A DNA stretch of 64,000 nt from UBA11222 sp049323435 (GTDB taxonomy: Bacteria; Pseudomonadota; Alphaproteobacteria; UBA11222): the NCBI GenBank assembly GCA_049323435.1, contig JBMOMX010000029.1:43900-107899 (forward strand), read 5' to 3'. Each line of letters begins with the position of its first letter. Position 1 is the stretch's first letter. The notes beneath the pieces were generated by a model. That model did no database searches, was not told the origin of the DNA, and was given only the letters and a program-made list of their open reading frames with translations. The translations under genes were made by a program, and so were the position numbers. This document shows, one piece after another, positions 58,694 through 64,000 of this stretch.

Positions 58694-59571
58694 ACTTTCA
58701 GTTTCCAGCGGTCCCTGTTGCGCACCACACGGGCAATGGTCGGATCCATGAAATGCGCCGCCAGTATATAGGTGTCCGTGTCGCAGATCTTGTCGATGAT
58801 TTTACGCCGGGACGCGGTTGAACCGGCCGGATCGGTGTCGGCGAAAATACCCCATTCGGGATAGGCGACCTGCACCGGGTGATGGAACGCGTCGCCGGTG
58901 AACAGCGCGCTGTCCCGGCCGCTTTTCAGATTGATGCAGACATGGCCGGGCGAATGGCCGGGGCTCGGCTCCAGCCAGATCGTGTCATCGATGGCGAAAT
59001 CACCCTTCACCAGATCGGCGCGATTGGCCTCGACGATGGGCAGGATGCTATCGGCGAAGCTGTTATCCATGGCGAAATGATCCTGATGATCGCGCCAGTA
59101 ATCATATTCGGTCTTGTGAAAAATATAGCGCGCATTGGGAAAGGTGGGAACCCAGCGGCCATCCAGCAATTTGGTGTTCCAGCCCACATGGTCAAAATGC
59201 AGATGGGTGCACATCACATAATGAATATCTTCGGGTTGCAGGCCCAGCGCCGCAATTTTCGCCAGATAGTCCGTATGCATCATATTCCATTCGGGAATGG
59301 CGGCGCGCTTGCGGTCATTGCCGACACAGGTGTCCACCAGCACATTGAAATGCGGGGTGCGGATCACATAGGTATGCAGGCTGACATCCAGCACGCCGTC
59401 CTTGCCCTGGCCTTTGGGATAGATGAAATGCGGCGCCAGCCAGTCGCGCTCGGCCTCCACCTGCTCCCAGCTGCTGCCGGGCCAGGTGTCCGGCACATGG
59501 AACACCGGCCCCCACCAATCCTGCACCCGGTCCACGGTCACATTGCCGATGTTCAGCGTTCTCATCGCCAT
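58690..59571 (-). CDS. Metallo-beta-lactamase-fold hydrolase, paralogue 2
   Basis: 293 aa. CTHLHFDHVGWNT near 129, PGHSPGHVCINL near 200, GDAFHHPVQVAYPEW near 217, and the tail DRWKLK are shared with paralogue 3. DNA similarity extends over long stretches (for example near 58741-58800 and 59641-59700), so the two arose by recent tandem duplication. ATG at 59571 or 59565. The start is 18 nt after the paralogue 3 stop. Confidence 0.92.
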   Translation of the reverse strand: MAMRTLNIGNVTVDRVQDWWGPVFHVPDTWPGSSWEQVEAERDWLAPHFIYPKGQGKDGVLDVSLHTYVIRTPHFNVLVDTCVGNDRKRAAIPEWNMMHTDYLAKIAALGLQPEDIHYVMCTHLHFDHVGWNTKLLDGRWVPTFPNARYIFHKTEYDYWRDHQDHFAMDNSFADSILPIVEANRADLVKGDFAIDDTIWLEPSPGHSPGHVCINLKSGRDSALFTGDAFHHPVQVAYPEWGIFADTDPAGSTASRRKIIDKICDTDTYILAAHFMDPTIARVVRNRDRWKLKV

Positions 59572-59588
59572 TTCGCGCCCCCCTATGA

Positions 59589-60464
59589 TTATATTTTCAG
59601 TTTCCAGCGGTCCTTGTTGCGCACAATATGCGCGGCGGTCGGGTCCATGAAATGCGCCGCCAGAATATAGGTGTCCGTGTCGCAGATCTTGTCGATGATC
59701 TTGCGGCGCGCAGTGGCCGAACCCGCCATGTCGGAACAGAAAGACGTGCTCCAGTCCGGATTGGCGACCTGGATCGGATGGTGAAAACAGTCGCCGGTGA
59801 ACAGCGCGCTTTGCCCGCCATTGGCCAGATTGATGCACACCGAACCCGGCGTGTGGCCGGGCGCGGGCTCCAGCCAGATCGAATCATCAATCGCAAAATC
59901 ATTCTTCACCAGATCGGCGCGCCCGGCCTCGACCACCGGCAGCACGCTGTCCTCGAACGAGCCGTCCATGGCGTGGCCGTCCTTGTTGTTCAGCCAGTGA
60001 TCATATTCGGTTTTGGCGAAAATATAGCGCGCCCTGGGAAAGGTCGGCACCCAGCGGCCATTCTCAATTTTGGTGTTCCAGCCGACATGATCCAGATGCA
60101 GATGCGTGCACATGACATAATCCACCTGCTCGGGTTTAACGCCCAGCGCCGCCATTTTTTCCAGATAATCCGTGTTCAGCATATTAAAGGCCGGAATGCC
60201 GTCACGCTTTTTGTGATTGCCATTGCAGGTGTCCACCAGAATGGTGTGTTTGGGGGTGCGGATCACATAAGTGTGGATGCTGGCGGCGAGAAGGCCGGGC
60301 TTTCCCTTGTCCTTCGGCGCCAGGAAATAGGGCTCCATCCAGTCGCGCTCGGCCTCGATGGCGTCCCAGGAACGCCCGGGCCAGAAGGCCCCGACATCAA
60401 ACAGATTGCCCGACCATTCCAGAACCGTATCCACGGTCGTATTCCCGATTTTCAGCGTTTTCAC
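59589..60464 (-). CDS. Metallo-beta-lactamase-fold hydrolase, paralogue 3
   Basis: 291 aa. CTHLHLDHVGWNT near 120, PGHTPGSVCINL near 192 and GDCFHHPIQVANPDW near 209. A GTG start at 60464 is chosen because a strong GGGGGAGG is six to twelve bases upstream and the N-terminus MKTLKIGNTTVD matches MRTLNIGNVTVD of paralogue 2. It lies 63 nt downstream of the aminotransferase gene on the same strand, so the two are probably co-transcribed. Confidence 0.92.
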   Translation of the reverse strand: MKTLKIGNTTVDTVLEWSGNLFDVGAFWPGRSWDAIEAERDWMEPYFLAPKDKGKPGLLAASIHTYVIRTPKHTILVDTCNGNHKKRDGIPAFNMLNTDYLEKMAALGVKPEQVDYVMCTHLHLDHVGWNTKIENGRWVPTFPRARYIFAKTEYDHWLNNKDGHAMDGSFEDSVLPVVEAGRADLVKNDFAIDDSIWLEPAPGHTPGSVCINLANGGQSALFTGDCFHHPIQVANPDWSTSFCSDMAGSATARRKIIDKICDTDTYILAAHFMDPTAAHIVRNKDRWKLKI

Positions 60465-60527
60465 CAGCGCCTCCCCCGTTAGTCCTCCGAAGCCTTGGCG
60501 TAGGAGGATGTTGCCTGTTGTTTATTT

Positions 60528-61916
60528 TTATGCGTTGCGCAATCCCTCGCGCGTAATCTGTCCTTCGGTTTCGTTCAGCCCGCGTTCCAGCCGGTCGAAC
60601 ATCAGATCAATTTCTTCTTCGGTGATGATCAGCGGCGGGCATAAAGCCAGCGTATCGCCAATGGCGCGCACGATCAGGCCATTGGCCTGCGCCCATTTCT
60701 GGCCCATCAGGCCGATACCCTGCGCGGGCTTGAAGGCGCGTTTGGTGGATTTATCCGCCACCAGTTCCAGCGCGCCAATCAGCCCGGCGCCGCGGGTTTC
60801 GCCCACCAGCGGATGCCCGGCAAGCGCCTTCAGCCGCTTTTGAAACAGCGGCATGATCTGGCGCACCCGGTTTACAATATCCATGCGTTCATACAGTTCC
60901 AGCGTTTTCAGCGCCACCGCACAGCCCAGCGGATGCCCGGTATAAGTAAAGCCATGCCCGAAATTGCCATTACGGCGGCTGCCTTCGGCGATGGCCTCGT
61001 CCATAAATTCCGGCAGGATCACCGCGCCAATCGGCACATAGGCGGACGACAGCGCCTTGGCGAGCGACATGGCATGGGGGCGAAGGCCGAATGTTTCCGC
61101 GCCGAACATATTGCCGGTGCGCGCAAAGCCGGTGATGACCTCATCATCGATGAATAGAATGTCATATTTGTCCAGCACCGCCTGGATTTTCGCAAAATAA
61201 CCGGCGGGCGGAACCAGCACGCCAGCCGCCCCCATAATGGGTTCGGCAATGAAGGCGGCAATGGTGTCCGGGCCTTCGCGCTGGATCATGGCATCCAGAT
61301 TTGCGGCCAGGCGGGTGGTGAATTCGTCCTCGGTTTCGCCCGGTTGCGCAAAGCGGTAATAATGCGGGCAATCCGTATGCAGAATATTGGCAATGGGCAG
61401 ATCCCAGTCGGCGTGCAGATGCGGCAGGCCGGTCAGGCTGGCGGTCGCCACGGTAACGCCGTGATAGGCCTTGATGCGGCTGATGATTTTTTTCTTTTTC
61501 GGGCGGCCCATAATGTTGTTGTAATACCAGACCAGCTTGACCTGCGTGTCATTGGCCTCGGAACCCGAGCCGCAGAACGACACCTTACCGGCCTTGAACG
61601 GCATCATGGCTTTCAGCTTTTCGGCCAGCAGAATGGCGCTCTCATGCCCCTTGCCGCCGAACACATGATAAAAAGGCAGCTTTTGCATCTGCGCCGTGGC
61701 CGCCTCGATCAGTTCCTGATTGTTGAAACCGAGCGCGGTGCACCACAGGCCCGCCATGCCTTCGATATAGCCCTTGCCGTCGCGGTCAAACACATAGACG
61801 CCTTCGCCCCGGTCAATCAGAAACGGTCCGGCCTGCGCAAAGCTGGCCATATTGGTATAGGGATGCAGCACGCTGGCGACATCACGGGCTTCAAGCGAAT
61901 TGGGCAAGACGGGCAT
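60528..61916 (-). CDS. Class III (omega) aminotransferase, PLP-dependent
   Basis: 462 aa. The fold type I signature is complete: DRGEGVYVFDRDGKGYIEGMAGLWC near 36, GSGSEANDTQVKL near 116, IDDEVITGFARTGNMFG near 253 and the lysine in LAKALSSAYVPIGAV near 281. It transfers an amino group from an omega-amino acid or amine to pyruvate or 2-oxoglutarate. The ATG at 61916 with AAGGA seven bases upstream is preferred; an ATG at 61925 and GTG at 61937 are possible. It leads the operon with the two MBL paralogues. Confidence 0.93.
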   Translation of the reverse strand: MPVLPNSLEARDVASVLHPYTNMASFAQAGPFLIDRGEGVYVFDRDGKGYIEGMAGLWCTALGFNNQELIEAATAQMQKLPFYHVFGGKGHESAILLAEKLKAMMPFKAGKVSFCGSGSEANDTQVKLVWYYNNIMGRPKKKKIISRIKAYHGVTVATASLTGLPHLHADWDLPIANILHTDCPHYYRFAQPGETEDEFTTRLAANLDAMIQREGPDTIAAFIAEPIMGAAGVLVPPAGYFAKIQAVLDKYDILFIDDEVITGFARTGNMFGAETFGLRPHAMSLAKALSSAYVPIGAVILPEFMDEAIAEGSRRNGNFGHGFTYTGHPLGCAVALKTLELYERMDIVNRVRQIMPLFQKRLKALAGHPLVGETRGAGLIGALELVADKSTKRAFKPAQGIGLMGQKWAQANGLIVRAIGDTLALCPPLIITEEEIDLMFDRLERGLNETEGQITREGLRNA

Positions 61917-61937
61917 GGGCAACATCCTTGATTTCAC

Positions 61938-62432
61938 TGTTTCCTAGATTAACCCGTCTACTGTTTTAGGCCAGCACTTTATCCCGGGATCCCGGGCGGC
62001 CAACTGACTGTGAAACCGGGGCTGCCGCGATCTCCTTGACCGCCGCCGAGAAATTGCCTGGTTTCTTCGCCAGCCCCGCCAGCCCCGCCAGCCCCGCCAG
62101 CCGATCCCTATGACGCGTCTTGGCGCGGTTGGCTTTTCAGATAAGGATCAAGTAGAAGTCGGTTGGATCGATGTGGCCGGATTTTCTGAAGCGCGGCCCC
62201 ACCTTTTCGAAAAAGTACTTTTCGCGCGAATAGTAATTTATATATTCCTCTGAACTCCCGCTCATCTCACTATCCATCTCGGTAAGTATTACAACTAGCG
62301 GGCTGCTGAAATACTCCTGATTTTAGAGCTGTGATTATGATTATCCTTGCTCAGTTGAAGCAAGGGGGATCAAGACCATGCGTCCATTGACATTATTCCC
62401 GCAATGATATACATTTATGCGGACATATATCC
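61938..62432. other. Intergenic region with short GC-rich tandem repeats
   Basis: About 495 bp with no recognisable gene. A 9-bp unit (CCAGCCCCG) is repeated about three and a half times at 62070-62102. A TTTTCGAAAAAGTACTTTTCG inverted pair is seen near 62200. Promoters for the aminotransferase and the vapBC operon should lie here. Confidence 0.4.
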
Positions 62433-62444
62433 ATGGAGGCTGTG

Positions 62445-62675
62445 ATGCAGGTGGCGAAATGGGGCAATAGTCTGGCGGTGCGGCTGCCTGCGGCGGTGGT
62501 CGAGGTGTTGGGGTTGAAAGAAGGTGATGATATTGAAATCCATGTCGCCGACGCCCGCACCTTTGGCGTGTCGCGCAAGCCCGGTACTCAGGAGCTGCTG
62601 AGCCGCCTGCGCACCTTCCGGGGCCGCCTTCCCGCCGATTTCCGGTTCGACCGGGATGAGGCGAATGCCCGGTAG
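62445..62675 (+). CDS. AbrB/MazE-family antitoxin (VapB-like)
   Basis: 76 aa. MQVAKWGNSLAVRLPAAVV is the swapped-hairpin AbrB DNA-binding domain, and the C-terminus (RTFRGRLPADFRFDRDEAN) would bind the toxin. GGAGG is five bases before the ATG at 62445; an in-frame ATG at 62433 lacks a site. It overlaps the PIN toxin gene. Confidence 0.92.
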   Translation: MQVAKWGNSLAVRLPAAVVEVLGLKEGDDIEIHVADARTFGVSRKPGTQELLSRLRTFRGRLPADFRFDRDEANAR

Positions 62676-63066
62676 TTTTTTTGACACCAACATTCTTTTG
62701 TATCTCGCCTCGTCCGATAAGGCAAAGGCCGACCGGGCGGAAAGCCTGCTCGCCACAGGCGGTGTGATCAGCGTGCAGGTTCTCAATGAAATCGCCAATG
62801 TGGCGCGGCGCAAGATGCTGATGTCCTGGGATGAAACCTACGGATTTCTGTCGCTGGTGCGCGGGCTGCTGCGTGTCGCGCCTGTTACCATTGAAACCCA
62901 TGAAAGCGGTCTTGCCCTGGCCGAGCGGTACACTCTTTCCATCTATGACGCGATGATTGTTGCTGCGGCGTTGCAGACCTCGAGCGATACTCTGTGGTCG
63001 GAAGATATGCAGGATGGCGCCCTGCTCGAGGGGCGGCTGCGCATCGCCAACCCCTTCCGCGCCTAA
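62656..63066 (+). CDS. PIN-domain ribonuclease toxin (VapC-like)
   Basis: 136 aa. Four acidic residues of the PIN active site are visible: FFDTNILLY near 9-10 (Asp), VLNEIANV near 45 (Glu), SIYDAMIVAAAL near 98 (Asp) and SEDMQDG near 118 (Asp). It should cleave RNA when not neutralised. The gene overlaps the antitoxin by 20 nt; an ATG at 62665 is an alternative start. Together with the AbrB protein it forms a vapBC-type locus. Confidence 0.92.
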   Translation: MRRMPGSFFDTNILLYLASSDKAKADRAESLLATGGVISVQVLNEIANVARRKMLMSWDETYGFLSLVRGLLRVAPVTIETHESGLALAERYTLSIYDAMIVAAALQTSSDTLWSEDMQDGALLEGRLRIANPFRA

Positions 63067-63126
63067 CCCGGCTTTTGGGCGCAGAGCATGTAATTGACAT
63101 CCATATCGGGTGTGGGAAAACGGACG

Positions 63127-63810
63127 CTACGCTTTTTCCTGTGCTTTCTGCGGCCGGCCTTGCGGCCTGTATGACAGTGGCCGGCCTGCTATTTTTTCCA
63201 TTTTGCGCAGGAAAGCGTCCGCGCCGCAGGGCAGCCCCTTGTCCGTATTGCGGCGTATTATCTCCAGCCTTTCAGGCGCGTCCTTTTCCGCCAGCCAGGC
63301 GGACCAGTTATCACGCGCCTCAAACTGCTTGCGCCAGTATTTGCGCGTGGTCAATACCGGGTCATCGCGGAGGCCGCAATGCCCGGCGGCGCTCGACCAG
63401 GCATAGCTCTCGGCCTTTCGCACCAGCCGGGCGCGCACCGGATTGCGCTCCACATAGCCGATGGCGGCCCACAGATATTCCTCGTCAAGCGCCGAGGAAA
63501 AATATCGCCCCTGCCAGACATGCCCGTGCCAGCCCTGCAGGCGGTTGACGCGCTGGGCGTGGCGCATGTGCAATGGCTTCAGCAGCAGTTGCAATCCGTC
63601 CTGCGTGGCCGGAACCGCGACCAGATGCACATGGTTCGGCATCAAACAGTAAGCCAGAATGTCCACATGATGTTGTTCCGCATACTGACTTAACCAGGTC
63701 AGATAGGTTCGTCTGCCGTCATCGGTGAAAAACACATTCTCGCGGCGATTGCCGCGCTGTGTGACATGGTAGGGAATATTGGCGATGACGGTTCTGGCAA
63801 GACGGGGCAT
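63127..63810 (-). CDS. REP-associated tyrosine transposase, second family
   Basis: 227 aa. A Y1 HUH transposase: HVTQRGNRRENVFFTDD near 15, NHVHLVAVP near 60, GHVWQGRYFSS near 97 and the catalytic tyrosine in IGYVERNPVRARLV near 123. It differs from the RAYT pair at 19.8 and 20.6 kb. The ATG at 63810 gives the canonical MPRLARTV start; a longer in-frame reading only translates the upstream repeats (KGDATTRLKGDATL). Repeats on its 5' side match the REP role. Confidence 0.92.
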   Translation of the reverse strand: MPRLARTVIANIPYHVTQRGNRRENVFFTDDGRRTYLTWLSQYAEQHHVDILAYCLMPNHVHLVAVPATQDGLQLLLKPLHMRHAQRVNRLQGWHGHVWQGRYFSSALDEEYLWAAIGYVERNPVRARLVRKAESYAWSSAAGHCGLRDDPVLTTRKYWRKQFEARDNWSAWLAEKDAPERLEIIRRNTDKGLPCGADAFLRKMEKIAGRPLSYRPQGRPQKAQEKA

Positions 63811-63852
63811 AGGCAAGCCTAAGGCGGTGAAGCATTTAATGCAAATAAAAAG

Positions 63853-63910
63853 GGTAGCGTCCCCTTTTAAACGAGTGGTAGCGTCCCCTTTTAAACGTCC
63901 CCTTTTGAAC
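63853..63910 (-). repeat. Repeats upstream of the second RAYT
   Basis: Two 21-bp identical copies (63853-63873 and 63877-63897, period 24 bp) and a third partial copy (63896-63910). On the minus strand the shared core is AAAAGGGGACGCTACC. They sit immediately 5' of the transposase, as REP ends do. This repeat differs from the GGGGTCAGACTC type at 19-21 kb. Confidence 0.8.
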
Positions 63911-63940
63911 CCGCTTTTTTTACGGCCTGTCCGTGAAACC

Positions 63941-63967
63941 GGGGGCGTCATAGCGCCCCCCTTTTTT
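63941..63967 (+). terminator. Hairpin with T-run at the window end
   Basis: GGGGGCG TCATAG CGCCCCC followed by C and six T residues on the plus strand. It is on the opposite strand to the RAYT gene and would end transcription from the left, or belong to a gene beyond the window. Confidence 0.5.
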
Positions 63968-64000
63968 ATCACTTTTTTCCCCCCTAAATGCGCGTCAGCG

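Noticed and set aside
62341..62901. 186-codon minus-strand frame over the vapBC genes
   Set aside because: Antisense to two genes with clear AbrB and PIN motifs and overlapping coupled starts.

Overview
The window looks like one contig of an alphaproteobacterial chromosome. It is GC-rich, and no plasmid or phage backbone genes are visible. The lineage inference rests on the SRP RNA just upstream of dnaX-ybaB-recR, the psd-pssA pair, an Atm1-type exporter, a eukaryote-like NADP isocitrate dehydrogenase, PhoX, and paired DUF4214/RTX surface proteins. No genus can be named from this alone.

Layout. 0-14 kb is core housekeeping: the end of an RND pump, tRNA-Ser(GCU), alaS, an SDR, psd-pssA, an Atm1-like ABC exporter, a DUF1329 envelope protein, a LysM protein, a LOG protein, icd and a divergent polysaccharide deacetylase. 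14-19 kb holds two DUF4214/RTX proteins, the second resembling an S-layer protein and followed by a strong terminator. 18.8-21.9 kb is a repeat-rich mobile patch: about a dozen GGGGTCAGACTC-type repeats, an exact-period 837-bp tandem duplication of a REP-associated tyrosine transposase (RAYT), and two coiled-coil/membrane-anchor paralogues that share non-coding flanks. 21.9-33.2 kb is core again (dapE-murI, truA-fmt-def, rmuC, recR-ybaB-dnaX, SRP RNA). It is interrupted by a chemoreceptor segment bounded by a 28-bp direct repeat of the murI 3' end. 33.2-49 kb mixes hydrolases, HigBA and ParDE toxin-antitoxin loci, transporters, PhoX with a stand-alone Rieske protein, a GGDEF cyclase, purE-purK, a histidine-kinase remnant and an OmpA protein. 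49.6-61.9 kb is catabolic: an SMP-30 lactonase, an enoyl-CoA hydratase, a two-subunit ring-hydroxylating dioxygenase, a two-subunit molybdenum hydroxylase, three paralogous metallo-beta-lactamase-fold hydrolases around a bile-acid-type symporter, and a class III aminotransferase. 62.4-64 kb ends with a VapBC-type pair and a second, different RAYT with its own repeats.

Working together. dapE-murI supply peptidoglycan precursors. def-fmt-truA and alaS serve translation. recR-ybaB-dnaX serve replication and repair. psd-pssA make phosphatidylethanolamine. The 49-62 kb genes could together oxidise and hydrolyse aromatic or cyclic compounds, but the substrate cannot be read from the sequence.

The least ordinary parts are the RAYT/repeat patch with its two paralogous passenger-like genes, the murI 3'-end insertion, a set of dispersed palindromic intergenic elements including a perfect 28-bp-arm palindrome, and two very small predicted membrane proteins (41 and 29 aa) with good ribosome binding sites.
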